A DNA stretch of 64,000 bases from Devosia sp. Root685 (lineage in GTDB: Bacteria; Pseudomonadota; Alphaproteobacteria; Rhizobiales; Devosiaceae): the NCBI RefSeq assembly GCF_001427875.1, contig NZ_LMHK01000001.1, positions 1,712,892 to 1,776,891 on the forward strand. Reading direction: 5' to 3'. Of the stretch, positions 44,555-53,980 are shown piece after piece. A model generated the notes under the pieces. The model made no database searches. It was not told the origin of the DNA and worked only from the letters and a program-made list of their open reading frames with translations. A program made the translations under genes and the position numbers. Position 1 is the stretch's first letter; every line of letters starts with the position of its first letter.

Positions 44555-45049
44555 TTAAGCGTTTGCCGTTTCTAGCGCCATAAGCACGGCAGGGGCACCG
44601 CTGGCGTTGACGCCGGGGGCGTCCTCCACAAAAATATCGCTCACCGCGCCATTGCGCACAATCATGGCAGCGCGCGCATAACGCGTGCCCATGCCGCTGG
44701 CGGAAAAATCCTTGGCAAGACCGAGCGCCCTGGCGAGGTCGGCATTACCGTCGGCGATGAATTCGATCGCGCCAAGCGCGTCGGAAGCCTCGGCCCAGGC
44801 CTTCATGACATGGGCGTCATTGGCGGCGACGCAGATGATGCGGTCGACACCCTTTGCCTTGAGCTTACTGGCATTGGCGAGAAAACCCGGCAAGTGGTTG
44901 ACGTGGCAGGTGGGCGTAAACGCTCCCGGAACGGAGAACAGCACCACTGTGCCCGAGCCAAGGACGGCGTCGCTGGTGGTTTCGGCTACGCCGGACGCAT
45001 TCACCAGCTTGATCCCAACCGAAGGGATCGCATTGCCACGCTCAATCAT
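44555..45049 (-). CDS. Peroxiredoxin (Prx5/AhpC-TSA type)
   Basis: A 164-aa thiol peroxidase of the Prx5 group reducing hydroperoxides. The peroxidatic cysteine is in VPGAFTPTCHVNHLPGF, and the partner segment is CVAANDAHVMKAWAEA. The start at 45049 gives MIERGNAIPSVGIKLV, the usual family N-terminus; the frame is open 45 codons upstream but without similarity, and no strong ribosome site is seen. The reductant is probably glutathione/glutaredoxin or thioredoxin. It precedes the lipoprotein gene. Confidence 0.92.
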   Translation of the reverse strand: MIERGNAIPSVGIKLVNASGVAETTSDAVLGSGTVVLFSVPGAFTPTCHVNHLPGFLANASKLKAKGVDRIICVAANDAHVMKAWAEASDALGAIEFIADGNADLARALGLAKDFSASGMGTRYARAAMIVRNGAVSDIFVEDAPGVNASGAPAVLMALETANA

Positions 45050-45161
45050 AAGAGGATTTGCCCCATGCCCATTGGCGACTAGACATCGCCATACTCCAAA
45101 AACGCTATCCCGCGATAGGCGGCTTGGCCGCTCGTTACAAGCCCAAAGGGCCTGTCGGGGA

Positions 45162-45980
45162 TTAATTGCTCGCCGGACCAGCACTAATGGTTCGCGAAAG
45201 CTCGAAAGCTCCCATACCGGTCATGAACGACACCTGAACGTCCTCGCCCTCGAGAGTACTATTCTCGGTTTTCGTCAGAATAGGAAGCAGCACTAGGCCG
45301 TCTTGCGGGCTTTTTTGCGGCACGCCAAAGAGCGGCGTCCCCGTTTCGGTGGCAACGATCAGCGTCGAGATATCGACCGTATCCTCATCGAGCCAAACCG
45401 CCAGGGTCTTGTCCTGCGGACGATACTCTATCTTCCCGATGGGCTCTTCGCCCTCGCTCCAGGCGATTGGCGCCTCGGACAGCGCCTGCTTGATCCGCAG
45501 AGCATTGGGCCGGTCGGGCTCGGCATCGGTCAGCGGCAGAGCGAAATTGGCCTGGGCCGGCAGGCAGATGTCCGAACAGATGCCGAGCATCGCCGAAACC
45601 ACGACATTGCCCGTCGGATCATCGGCGTTTACCGCGATGGGCAGCATCGTATTGCCGAAATAGGCGAAATCGACATAGCCCGAACTTGTATCGAGCTTGG
45701 GATGCGGCCAGACGATCTCAGCCGATTTGACGCCGTCGGACCCGGCAAAATCAAGTTCGGCCGGAAAACCGGTTTCGCCGGGTACGCGCCAATAGGTTTT
45801 GGTATTGTCGGGCATTTCGATTTCAAGACCGAAAAGCGCCGCCCCGTCGGGCCTGACCTGACCCGCGCTCACCAGGCGCAGCTTTACCCCGGGTACAACT
45901 TCTTGCCATTCCGTTTCCCCCGCGAGGGGAGCGGAAACAAGCAGCAGCGAAGCGATGGTAGCGAGGGCAAGATTACACAT
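45162..45980 (-). CDS. DsbD N-terminal (alpha)-domain-like periplasmic protein
   Basis: A 272-aa secreted protein with signal peptide (MCNLALATIASLLLVSAPLAG) and an immunoglobulin-like DsbD-alpha domain. The redox pair is in VSAMLGICSDICLPAQANF (CxxxC), preceded by TYWRVPGETGFPAELDF. The transmembrane and thioredoxin domains of full DsbD are absent. Such stand-alone alpha domains probably receive electrons from a CcdA-like membrane protein for cytochrome or disulfide maturation; the partner is not in the window. The ATG at 45980 is used; the upstream TTG is less likely. Confidence 0.87.
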   Translation of the reverse strand: MCNLALATIASLLLVSAPLAGETEWQEVVPGVKLRLVSAGQVRPDGAALFGLEIEMPDNTKTYWRVPGETGFPAELDFAGSDGVKSAEIVWPHPKLDTSSGYVDFAYFGNTMLPIAVNADDPTGNVVVSAMLGICSDICLPAQANFALPLTDAEPDRPNALRIKQALSEAPIAWSEGEEPIGKIEYRPQDKTLAVWLDEDTVDISTLIVATETGTPLFGVPQKSPQDGLVLLPILTKTENSTLEGEDVQVSFMTGMGAFELSRTISAGPASN

Positions 45981-46111
45981 GGGCAAGCCATTAGCGCAGC
46001 AGAGGATGAAGGAATAGCTGACGTGAGTTCAGGCCTTCGTGAAGGCTTTGGGTTTACCTCACGGCCTGCAAGCGCTTGGCAGACATGCGCCCGGGGATTA
46101 AAATCAAAGCC

Positions 46112-46687
46112 ATGAACACACTTGAAGGACAGTTCCTGGTGGCCATGCCGGGCATGGAGGATGAGCGCTTCGCCGAAAGCGTCATTTTGCTTGTGGGCCA
46201 TGGCGACGAGGGCGCCATGGGACTCGTCGTCAATCACGAGCTTGCCAATCTCACCTTTGCCGACATTCTCGACGAACTCGACCTCGGCGATCCCGATGCC
46301 GTTATCCGCCTGCCCGACCGCATCCGCGATCGCTCCGTGCTGCGCGGTGGCCCGGTGGAAAAGAGCCGCGGCTTCGTGCTGCACACGGCGGATTACCATA
46401 GCGGCAATACCTACAAGGTCACCGAGGAGATCGGACTGACGGCAACGCTGGATGTGCTAAAAGCCATGGCCTTTGGCCCGGCGCCGAAGGCGTCGCTGTT
46501 CGCACTGGGCTGTTGCGGCTGGAGCCCCGGCCAGCTCGAACGGGAAATTGCCGAGAACGGCTGGCTGACCGTGCCGTTCAACCGCGAACTGCTGTTCGAT
46601 GTACCGGTAGAAGAGCGCTACGAAAAGGCGCTCGAAAGCCTCCACATTACGCGAGCGACGCTCAGTCCCGACGCTGGGCACGCCTAG
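46112..46687 (+). CDS. YqgE/AlgH family protein
   Basis: A 191-aa protein of the UPF0301 (AlgH/YqgE) family. Blocks: LEGQFLVAMPGMEDERFAES, GAMGLVVNHELANLTFADIL, SVLRGGPVEKSRGFVLH, and FALGCCGWSPGQLEREIAEN (family: GYAGWxxGQLE). Biochemical role unknown. The ATG at 46112 fits the family start; an in-frame ATG at 46085 is an alternative. It is divergent from the DsbD-alpha-like gene and convergent with the EAL gene across a 16-bp-arm hairpin. Confidence 0.92.
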   Translation: MNTLEGQFLVAMPGMEDERFAESVILLVGHGDEGAMGLVVNHELANLTFADILDELDLGDPDAVIRLPDRIRDRSVLRGGPVEKSRGFVLHTADYHSGNTYKVTEEIGLTATLDVLKAMAFGPAPKASLFALGCCGWSPGQLEREIAENGWLTVPFNRELLFDVPVEERYEKALESLHITRATLSPDAGHA

Positions 46688-46696
46688 GCGTTGCTG

Positions 46697-46734
46697 CTTT
46701 CTTCACCTCTCCCCCAAAGGAGAGGTGAAGAAAG
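46697..46734. terminator. Convergent-gene hairpin with 16-bp perfect arms
   Basis: CTTTCTTCACCTCTCC (46697-46712) and GGAGAGGTGAAGAAAG (46719-46734) are exact reverse complements around a 6-base loop, filling the space between yqgE and the EAL gene. Probably a bidirectional terminator; it also resembles the CTCCCC-type intergenic repeats. Confidence 0.7.
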
Positions 46735-46735
46735 G

Positions 46736-49609
46736 CTACCGCCCCAATTGCGCCAGCAGCTTTTTCGCCATTTCCGGTCCCGTCATGGCCGTGCCAAAGG
46801 CAAAGCCTTGGGCGAAGCGGCAATTGAGCTGGCGCAGGCGCTCGATCTCGTCGAGCGTTTCGACGCCCTCAGCTACGACCATCAGATCGAGATCTTCGGC
46901 CAGTCCGACAATGGCGCGGATGATCGGCGCTTGCGTATGGGGAATGCCGGTCTCGGTGCCCATCTTGACGAAGGCGGCCGGAATTTTGATCGTGTCGAAG
47001 GGGAAGCGGTGCAGGTAGCCCAGCGATGAGCTACCGGTGCCGAAATCGTCGAGCGCCAGACCAAGGCCAAGGCTGCGCAGGGCTTCGAGCATATAGGCAG
47101 AGTGCTCGGGATTGCTCATCACCTGCCCCTCGGTGATTTCAAGCTTCAGGTGCCCCGCCAGGGTCTTGTCCTGCGAAACGAGATTGCGCAGGTCATTGAG
47201 CAGGGTTTCGGTCGCCAGCTGCGTCGGCGAAAGATTGACCGAGATGAAGAAATCTTCGGGCAGGCCGATCGTCGTCATCCAATCCTTGGCCTGTGCCGCA
47301 GCCTGTTCGAAGGCTAGGCGGCCGAGCTTTTCGATCTGGCCCGAACGCTCCGCGAGCGGCACGAATTCATCGGGGTTGACCACGCCGCGGGTCGGATGGT
47401 TCCAGCGCATCAGCGCTTCGGCGCCGATAATCTGGCCCGAACTGATATTCATCACCGGCTGATACTGCACATGCAGTTCGCCCTGCCGCATGCCGCGCTC
47501 GAGGTCTTCCTCGCTGGCGCGGTTGTAATTGGCGATGGAGCGGGCCGAGGCGCGATAGGCTTCGATGCGGTCGCCGCCGAGGCGCTTGGCGTAATACATG
47601 GCCAATTCGGCATCGCGCAGCACATCGGCCGCTTCCGCCGGATTGCCATCGTAGATGGTAACGCCGATCGAGGCCGAAATGGTGAGATCGCGGTCGCCGA
47701 AATTGAACGGGGCCTTTAGCGCCTTGCGGATTTGCTCGGCGTTTTCGGCAATCTTGCCGGCGGTCTGTTCGGAGGCGAGAATCACCGCGAACTGATCGCC
47801 TGATATGCGCGCCACGGTATCGAGCGGACGCATGACGCGGGCGATGCGGCGCGAAATGGCGAGCAGCACCGAGTCCGCTGCCGAATGGCCGATCCGCTCT
47901 TCGAGCTCCATGAACCGGTCGATGTCGATGAGGAACACAGCCGGTTTGGTGCCGCCGGGCTGGCGCGCACGTACCAGAGCGCGTTCGAGCCGGTCGAGCA
48001 ACAGTTGGCGGTTCGGCAGACCCGTGAGGCTGTCATGCACAGCGTCGTGGAGCAGGCGCTCGCGGGCGGCGCGGTCCTCGGTGACATCCTGCAAGGTGCC
48101 GACGATGCGGTTGACCTGGCCATCGCCGCCCAGCACCGGTTTCACCCGCATGCGGAAGGTACGGTAATTACCGTCGTGGCCGGCAATGCGCATATCGGCC
48201 GAAACCTTGCCGCGGCGCAGTTCCACCAGCGTATCGAAGGCGGTGCGGAAACGGTCGCGGTCGTCGGGATGCACGCGATCGAGCCAACGCTTGATGGCGC
48301 CGCGCAGAGCGCCGCGCTTTTCCCCAAGCCGGGTGGACAGTTCATCGCCAACGCTGACGCGGTCGCGATCGATATTCCAGTCAAAAACGAAGTCACCCGA
48401 GCCGGTCAGCGCCAGCGCGCGGCGCTCGACCTCGCTGAGGGTGCCGATGGTCACCTGCCCCTCCGAGAAGGCATGTTGCACCGCGGTAAAGCCAAGCAGC
48501 ATGACGACCAGCACGAGACCGCCACCCACGGCGGGTTGAGCGACGTCATTGGAGACCTGACCCGAAATCACCAGCCAGGAATAGAACAGCCAGGCAATGA
48601 AGATGATCCAGGTCGGCACCAGCAGCACGGCACGATCATAACCGCGCAGCGCCAGCAAGAGGATCAGGAAGAAGCCCGAAAGCCCCAGCAGCGCCAGCAC
48701 CAGACGCGAAATGGTCGCGGCAATCTCGGGCTGGAAGAAGGCAAAGCCGAAGAGTGCCAGAAACAGCGCCGAAAGCCCCAGTGCCAGATGGATGAAGCGC
48801 AGGTGCCAGCGATGGAGGTTCAAATAAATGAACAGGAACCCGGCAAGGGTCGTGGCTATGCCCGCCTCCGCGGCAGCGCGCAGCGGCTGCAGCCCACCGG
48901 CAGAGAGCCCGAACAGGCGACCCAAAATACCGAAATCAATGAGCAGATAGGCCAGCACCGCCCAGGCGAATGCCGCCGTCGCCGGAAATACCCCGCGCCC
49001 CTTGACCACGAACATGATGGTCAAAAACACCGCGGCAAGCGAAGCGACGCCCAGCACCACGCCGCGGAAGAGCGTGAAGGAATTGACATAGTCGCGATAG
49101 GCGTTCGGCTGCCAGAGATAGAGTTCGGGCAGCGCGCCGGACGACAGCTCGGCAATCAGCGTCACTGTCGAACCGGGGTCGAGCGTGACCTCGAAAACGT
49201 CTGCTTCCGGATCGGTCAGTTTGACCGGCCGAATACCGGCGCTTGGCGTCACCGCCGTGATGCGCGCATCGCCGAGATCGGGCTGGAACACGCCGGAGCC
49301 CGGCAGGCGATAAAAGGGCGCAACGAGCAGGCGCTCGATCTGCTGGTCGGAATCGTTACGCAGGGCAAAGAGCGCGAAGGAGGGATTGGTCCCCTGCTCG
49401 CTCGCCAGCACCTCGATGCGGCGAATAATGCCGTCGGCGTCAGGCGCGGTCGAAAGCTGCACGCGGCCCTCAGTCCCGGGCACGATCTCGATGACATCGG
49501 ATAGATTGACGGCATTCACGTCCTCGGGGACGGAAATGACTTCGAACGCCTGGGCGGGCAACGCAAAAGCGAGCGCAAGCAAGATTGCGAGGGCAAAAAA
49601 GGGACGCAT
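46736..49609 (-). CDS. Membrane PAS-GGDEF-EAL protein with 7TM/DISM sensor; degenerate GGDEF
   Basis: A 957-aa c-di-GMP protein. Signal peptide (~1-22), periplasmic DISM-type domain (~23-165), seven helices (~180-385), PAS (~400-515, ending VGTLQDVTEDRAARERLL), GGDEF (~520-690) and EAL (~700-957). The GGDEF motif is ARISGDQFAVIL (SGDQF), so cyclase activity is unlikely. EAL keeps GAEALMRW, the N of SVNLSPTQL, E of KLEITEG, DDFGTGSSSLGYL, E of VVAEGVET and Q of CRFAQGF, but the usual KID reads KIP. A phosphodiesterase or receptor role is therefore likely. The start is the ATG at 49609. Confidence 0.93.
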   Translation of the reverse strand: MRPFFALAILLALAFALPAQAFEVISVPEDVNAVNLSDVIEIVPGTEGRVQLSTAPDADGIIRRIEVLASEQGTNPSFALFALRNDSDQQIERLLVAPFYRLPGSGVFQPDLGDARITAVTPSAGIRPVKLTDPEADVFEVTLDPGSTVTLIAELSSGALPELYLWQPNAYRDYVNSFTLFRGVVLGVASLAAVFLTIMFVVKGRGVFPATAAFAWAVLAYLLIDFGILGRLFGLSAGGLQPLRAAAEAGIATTLAGFLFIYLNLHRWHLRFIHLALGLSALFLALFGFAFFQPEIAATISRLVLALLGLSGFFLILLLALRGYDRAVLLVPTWIIFIAWLFYSWLVISGQVSNDVAQPAVGGGLVLVVMLLGFTAVQHAFSEGQVTIGTLSEVERRALALTGSGDFVFDWNIDRDRVSVGDELSTRLGEKRGALRGAIKRWLDRVHPDDRDRFRTAFDTLVELRRGKVSADMRIAGHDGNYRTFRMRVKPVLGGDGQVNRIVGTLQDVTEDRAARERLLHDAVHDSLTGLPNRQLLLDRLERALVRARQPGGTKPAVFLIDIDRFMELEERIGHSAADSVLLAISRRIARVMRPLDTVARISGDQFAVILASEQTAGKIAENAEQIRKALKAPFNFGDRDLTISASIGVTIYDGNPAEAADVLRDAELAMYYAKRLGGDRIEAYRASARSIANYNRASEEDLERGMRQGELHVQYQPVMNISSGQIIGAEALMRWNHPTRGVVNPDEFVPLAERSGQIEKLGRLAFEQAAAQAKDWMTTIGLPEDFFISVNLSPTQLATETLLNDLRNLVSQDKTLAGHLKLEITEGQVMSNPEHSAYMLEALRSLGLGLALDDFGTGSSSLGYLHRFPFDTIKIPAAFVKMGTETGIPHTQAPIIRAIVGLAEDLDLMVVAEGVETLDEIERLRQLNCRFAQGFAFGTAMTGPEMAKKLLAQLGR

Positions 49610-49793
49610 CAAGAGCAGCTAATTCCCACACAAGGCTTCATTGTGGCGGCAGTCGGCCTGTTCAACAGCCAGGCGAACCTACCAAAGTCGTTGGCAACCT
49701 CCGAAGGGGCGCACTCTTGGTAAGGGAGATTGCCCCTTGCGGCAAGCCGGGCGGCACTATGCGATGTGGAATCGTGCCCTTTGCCCGCGTAAG

Positions 49794-50408
49794 TCACGCC
49801 ACGCGATCGTGCCGGGCAAGCCGAAAACTGTCCCAGCGTTCGCGCGTCAGGCCCATGAGCACATGGTCTTCCCAGCGCCCGTCGATCTGCAGATAGCGCT
49901 CGGCGAAGCCTTCTTCGATGAAGCCATTTTTTTCGAGCACGCGGCGCGAGGCCGTGTTGTGGGGCAAGAAGGCGGCGTGCGCGCGATGAAGATCCAGCGT
50001 TTCGAAAATGAAGCGCAGCGCCATCTCCACAGCCTCGGTCATCAGCCCCTGCCCGGCATAGGGCTGGCCCATCCAATAGCCGAGATTGACGAATTGCGCG
50101 GCCCGCCGGCGGATATTGGAAAGCGTGATACCGCCAACCAGTGTCTCCGTGCCGTCATTGAGGAAGACGAAGAAGGTGTAGTCCGTGACCTGCTCGGCCT
50201 CCTGCCGGGCGCGGCGCACGCGCATCGAAAAGACGCGGCGCCCGAGATCGGCCTCGGTCCAGCGCGGCTCGAAAGGTTTGAGGAACTCGTGGCTCTGGCG
50301 GCGCAGTTGATACCAGGCGGCATAATCCCGCATTTGCGGCAGGCGCAGCAAAATGCGGCGCCCCTGCAGCTGGATCAACTGTTCTGGCGAGGACCAGGGC
50401 CAGAGCAT
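49794..50408 (-). CDS. GNAT acetyltransferase, RimJ-like
   Basis: A 204-aa acetyltransferase close to RimJ (ribosomal protein S5 N-acetylation in E. coli). Blocks: RILLRLPQMRDYAAWYQLRR, HEFLKPFEPRWTEADL, LGYWMGQPYAGQGLMTEAVE (acetyl-CoA loop), and LHRAHAAFLPHNTASRRVLE. It follows the M16 protease gene by 3 bases on the same strand, so they form an operon. The 181-base space downstream (49613-49793) shows no gene or clear signal. Substrate is inferred from family only. Confidence 0.88.
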   Translation of the reverse strand: MLWPWSSPEQLIQLQGRRILLRLPQMRDYAAWYQLRRQSHEFLKPFEPRWTEADLGRRVFSMRVRRARQEAEQVTDYTFFVFLNDGTETLVGGITLSNIRRRAAQFVNLGYWMGQPYAGQGLMTEAVEMALRFIFETLDLHRAHAAFLPHNTASRRVLEKNGFIEEGFAERYLQIDGRWEDHVLMGLTRERWDSFRLARHDRVA

Positions 50409-50411
50409 GAT

Positions 50412-51674
50412 TTAGCGCTTGAGCGTCTCGCCGATGCTTTCCACATCGGCAAGCCGGCTGATCGGGCCGATACCGGCCAGGGTCGGAGAGGAATTGGTGA
50501 AAATCTGCTCGGCGACTTCGCGGACGCGATGTGCCGTGATGCGATTGATCCGCTCGACCGTCTCGGCCATCGGAATGGGTCGGCCCCAGAGAATCTGCTG
50601 GCGCGCCAGCTGCCCGGCGCGAGCCGAAGGGCTTTCGAGCGACATCAGAAGGCCGGCGCGGATCTGGTTGCGCACGCGCGTCACTTCTTCGTCAGTGACG
50701 GTTTCAGCGGCCCGCAGAAGCTCGTCAAGCACCACCGGCACGAGTTCTGAAACCTCGTCCTCGCCCGTCGCCGCGGCAACGCCGAAGACGCCGCTATCGG
50801 CAAAGGCCCAGTGGAAAGCATAGACCGAATAGCAGAGACCACGCTTTTCGCGCACTTCCTGGAAGAGCCGCGAGCTCATGCCGCCACCGAGCACCGAAGC
50901 CAGCACCTGCGCGGCATAAAAACCGTCGGAATTATAGGCGCGCCCCTCGAAACCGAGAACGATATGGGCCTGCTCGTGATCGGAAATCAGCCGTTCCTGG
51001 CCGCCCTTATATTCGGCGCGCTGCGGCGCCGGAGCGCCGCTCGGGGCGAGATCGGCAAAGCGTTCCCTCGCGACCTGCACAAGGCCATCATGATCGACAT
51101 TGCCGGCCGCGGCCATCACCATATGGTCGCCCACATAGTTGCGGCGCATATATTTTCCGACCATTTCCGGCGAGAAGGCGCGAACCGAATCCACCGTGCC
51201 CAGAATGGTGCGACCGATGGGCTGGGAGGGATAGGCCGCTTCCTGGAAGAGGTCGAAGACATGGTCATCGGGATTGTCCCGCGCCGCGCCGATTTCCTGC
51301 ACGATGACCTGTTTTTCGCGCGTCATCTCGCCTTCATCGAAGGTCGAGTTCTGCAGAATGTCGGAGAGAATATCGGCCGCCAGCACCACGTCGTCCTTGA
51401 GCACACGGGCAAAGTAGCCGGTGTGCTCGATGGAGGTCGCCGCGTTGAGATCGCCGCCGACATTTTCGATCGCTTCAGCGATTTCGAGCGCCGTGCGCGT
51501 CTTGGTACCCTTGAAGGCCATGTGTTCGAGAAGGTGGGAAATGCCGTGCTCGGCCTTGCGCTCGGACCGCGCACCGGCCTTTACCCACACACCGATGGAG
51601 GCACTCTCCAGATGCGGCATGTCGTCGGTCAGCACCACCATGCCGTTCTCGAGAGTCGTCGTTTGTACCGTCAC
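50412..51674 (-). CDS. M16 family zinc peptidase
   Basis: A 420-aa pitrilysin-family protease like mitochondrial processing peptidase beta. The inverted zinc motif is GISHLLEHMAFKGT (HxxEH), with the distal glutamate in the region MTREKQVIVQEIGAARDNP. The C-terminal half carries FQEVREKRGLCYSVYAF. Start: GTG at 51674 has a strong AGGAGG seven bases upstream, so the longer frame is not used. It lies 64 bases downstream of thrC, an adjacency common in Rhizobiales. Substrates unknown. Confidence 0.93.
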   Translation of the reverse strand: MTVQTTTLENGMVVLTDDMPHLESASIGVWVKAGARSERKAEHGISHLLEHMAFKGTKTRTALEIAEAIENVGGDLNAATSIEHTGYFARVLKDDVVLAADILSDILQNSTFDEGEMTREKQVIVQEIGAARDNPDDHVFDLFQEAAYPSQPIGRTILGTVDSVRAFSPEMVGKYMRRNYVGDHMVMAAAGNVDHDGLVQVARERFADLAPSGAPAPQRAEYKGGQERLISDHEQAHIVLGFEGRAYNSDGFYAAQVLASVLGGGMSSRLFQEVREKRGLCYSVYAFHWAFADSGVFGVAAATGEDEVSELVPVVLDELLRAAETVTDEEVTRVRNQIRAGLLMSLESPSARAGQLARQQILWGRPIPMAETVERINRITAHRVREVAEQIFTNSSPTLAGIGPISRLADVESIGETLKR

Positions 51675-51738
51675 ACTCGTCCTCCTGAACCGGCGGCGGG
51701 GTTTGCATACCCCTTCCGCCCAGGCCCGTTTGTCGTCT

Positions 51739-53133
51739 TCAGGCCGCGCGGGTGCGCGTCCCGATGAAGTTTTCCAGGACGCGCTGGTCATTGGCCAACA
51801 CGTCGACCCGTTCGGGCCGTTGATAGAGATCGCTGAGCCAGCCCGGCAGAGCCGGCTCGATACCCGAAGCCGCTTTCACGGCGGCCGGGAATTTGGCGGG
51901 ATGCGCCGTTGCCAATGTAATCATCGGTTCGGGCCCGCGCGAGAGGCTGCGCGCCACGCTGACGCCGACCGCCGTATGTGGATCGAGCAGGTATTGAGAC
52001 TGGGCCCAGGTGTCGGCAATGGTCTTGCCCGTCGTCTCTTCGCCCGAGGTGCCGGCAGCAAATTCTGCCCGAATGGCCGATATCGACTTTTCCGGCAGAT
52101 CGAACCCGCGCGACTGTTTCAGCGCAGCCATCATACGCGAGACCGCGTCGGCATCACGGCCGGCGCTTTCGAACAGCAGGCGCTCGAAATTGGAGGAGAT
52201 CTGAATATCCATCGATGGGCTGATGGTCGGCGCCACGCCGGTCATTTCATAGCGGCCCGTATCGAGCGTCCGGCGCAGAATGTCGTTGGCATTGGTGGCG
52301 ATCACCAGCTTTTCGATAGGCAGACCCATGCGCTTGGCGCAATAACCGGCGAAGATGTCACCAAAGTTGCCGGTCGGAACCGTGAAGCTCACCTTGCGAT
52401 GCGGCGCGCCGAGCGAAACAGCAGCGACGAAATAATAGACGATCTGGGCGACGATGCGGCCCCAGTTGATCGAATTGACGCCGGAAAGACGCACGGAATC
52501 GCGGAAGGCATGATTGTTGAACATGGCTTTCACCGCGTCCTGGCAATCGTCGAACGTGCCTTCGAGCGCGATGTTGTGAACATTGGCATCGAGCACCGTC
52601 GTCATCTGCCGGCGTTGCACTTCCGAGGTGCGCCCAAGCGGGTGCAGGATGAAAATGTCGGTCGTGTCGCGGCCGCGGAAGGCTTCGATGGCCGCCGAAC
52701 CGGTATCGCCCGAGGTCGCGCCGACAATGGTCGCGCGCAGGCCCCTCTCGGTCAGGATGTGATCCATGGTGCGGCTGAGGAACTGCATCGCCACGTCTTT
52801 GAACGCGAGCGTCGGGCCATGGAAGAGTTCGAGCACGAAATGATTGGTTTCGATCTCGACAAGCGGGGTCACCGAGGGGTGACGGAAGCTCTGATAGGCG
52901 CCGTCGATGATCGAGCGCAGCTTGGCCGCGGGGATTTCGTCGCCGGTGAAGCGCGAAATGATTTCGTAGGCCACATCGGCATAGGACTTGCCGGCAAGAG
53001 CGGCGATTTCATCGTGGCTGAGTTGCGGCCAAACCTGCGGAACATAGAGGCCGCCATCGGAGGCCAGGCCCGCGAGGACCGCATCGGAGAAGCCAAGCGC
53101 CGGCGCCTGGCCGCGCGTCGAAACAAACTGCAT
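51739..53133 (-). CDS. thrC: Threonine synthase
   Basis: A 464-aa PLP enzyme converting O-phosphohomoserine to threonine. The PLP lysine is in HGPTLAFKDVAMQFL, the phosphate-binding loop in VGATSGDTGSAAIEAF, and PTGNFGDIFAGYCAKRMGLP and SINWGRIVAQIVYYF are typical of the longer (yeast/E. coli-like) class. N-terminus MQFVSTRGQAPALGF is standard. It sits between the cytochrome oxidase accessory gene SURF1 and the M16 protease gene, as in many alphaproteobacteria. Confidence 0.97.
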   Translation of the reverse strand: MQFVSTRGQAPALGFSDAVLAGLASDGGLYVPQVWPQLSHDEIAALAGKSYADVAYEIISRFTGDEIPAAKLRSIIDGAYQSFRHPSVTPLVEIETNHFVLELFHGPTLAFKDVAMQFLSRTMDHILTERGLRATIVGATSGDTGSAAIEAFRGRDTTDIFILHPLGRTSEVQRRQMTTVLDANVHNIALEGTFDDCQDAVKAMFNNHAFRDSVRLSGVNSINWGRIVAQIVYYFVAAVSLGAPHRKVSFTVPTGNFGDIFAGYCAKRMGLPIEKLVIATNANDILRRTLDTGRYEMTGVAPTISPSMDIQISSNFERLLFESAGRDADAVSRMMAALKQSRGFDLPEKSISAIRAEFAAGTSGEETTGKTIADTWAQSQYLLDPHTAVGVSVARSLSRGPEPMITLATAHPAKFPAAVKAASGIEPALPGWLSDLYQRPERVDVLANDQRVLENFIGTRTRAA

Positions 53134-53212
53134 CGGAGGGGAAGGCCCTTCTAGAATTGTTGCAACCTAGTGAATGCGGCGGCTGACCGCAAGGTTTTGC
53201 CTCGGCTCAGCC

Positions 53213-53980
53213 TCAAGGGCCACTGGCCGGCCGCTTTGCCTGCCGGGTGAGCCAGAAGCCGAGCATGACCACGGCGACAATGGCAAAGCCATACCAGGTC
53301 AGGGCATAGCCGAAATGATTGTTGGGAAAGCTGACTACGGTTTCGCCGGCCTGCGGCAGTTCCCCGGCGGGGCCGGCGGGCAGATCGACATAGAAAGGTG
53401 CGATCGGGGCCAAGGCCGGGTCCACCATCTTGGCCAGCCGCGCAGGGTCACGCACCCACTCGATGCGATTGGACATATCCGGTTCCGGGGTCATCATCCC
53501 CGCCGCCTCGGGCATCCGGAACAGGCCAGCAATGGTCACTATCCCCGGATCTTCGCCATGGAGATCACCGAGCGCGGCGGTCTCCTGATATTGCTGGGGC
53601 ACGAAACCGCGATTGACGAAGACCGTGCCACCGTCCTGCAATGCGAAGGGTGTCATCACCCAATAACCCGGCCCGGCATGCTGACCTTTGGGATCGGAAA
53701 GGCTGGTGAAGACCGTCATGGTCTGGGTGTAGCGATAGGCCCCTGTCAGCTCGACCGGCTGATAGACGAGGTCCTCTACCGGCAGGTTGGCCCAGCTTTC
53801 CTTGGGCGGGACCGGGATAGGTGCCGCCGTCAGGCGTGCATCGACCGCTGCGACCAGCGCCTCCTTTTCGGCCAGGCGATGCATTTGCCAGGAGCCGAGG
53901 AAGACGCAAACCGCCGCCAGAGCCAGCATGAGAACTGCAAAGATCCAATCGCTGAGGCGAAGGCGCGCAAAGGGGTTCAT
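53213..53980 (-). CDS. SURF1 family cytochrome oxidase assembly protein
   Basis: A 255-aa inner-membrane protein aiding heme a insertion into subunit I of aa3 oxidase. Two helices flank a periplasmic domain: FAVLMLALAAVCVFLGSWQM at the start and LTWYGFAIVAVVMLGFWLTR at the end. SURF1 blocks include LGSWQMHRLAEKEALVAAVD, VFVNRGFVPQQYQET, and PNNHFGYALTWYGFA. Its ATG overlaps the DUF983 stop (ATGA). Last accessory gene of the ctaC-to-SURF1 cluster. Confidence 0.94.
   Translation of the reverse strand: MNPFARLRLSDWIFAVLMLALAAVCVFLGSWQMHRLAEKEALVAAVDARLTAAPIPVPPKESWANLPVEDLVYQPVELTGAYRYTQTMTVFTSLSDPKGQHAGPGYWVMTPFALQDGGTVFVNRGFVPQQYQETAALGDLHGEDPGIVTIAGLFRMPEAAGMMTPEPDMSNRIEWVRDPARLAKMVDPALAPIAPFYVDLPAGPAGELPQAGETVVSFPNNHFGYALTWYGFAIVAVVMLGFWLTRQAKRPASGP

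Noticed and set aside
47885..49504. 539-codon open frame antisense to the EAL gene
   Set aside because: Gln/Arg/His-rich shadow of a well-supported sensor gene.
46736..49609. Active diguanylate cyclase
   Set aside because: The GGDEF signature reads SGDQF, which lacks residues needed for catalysis.
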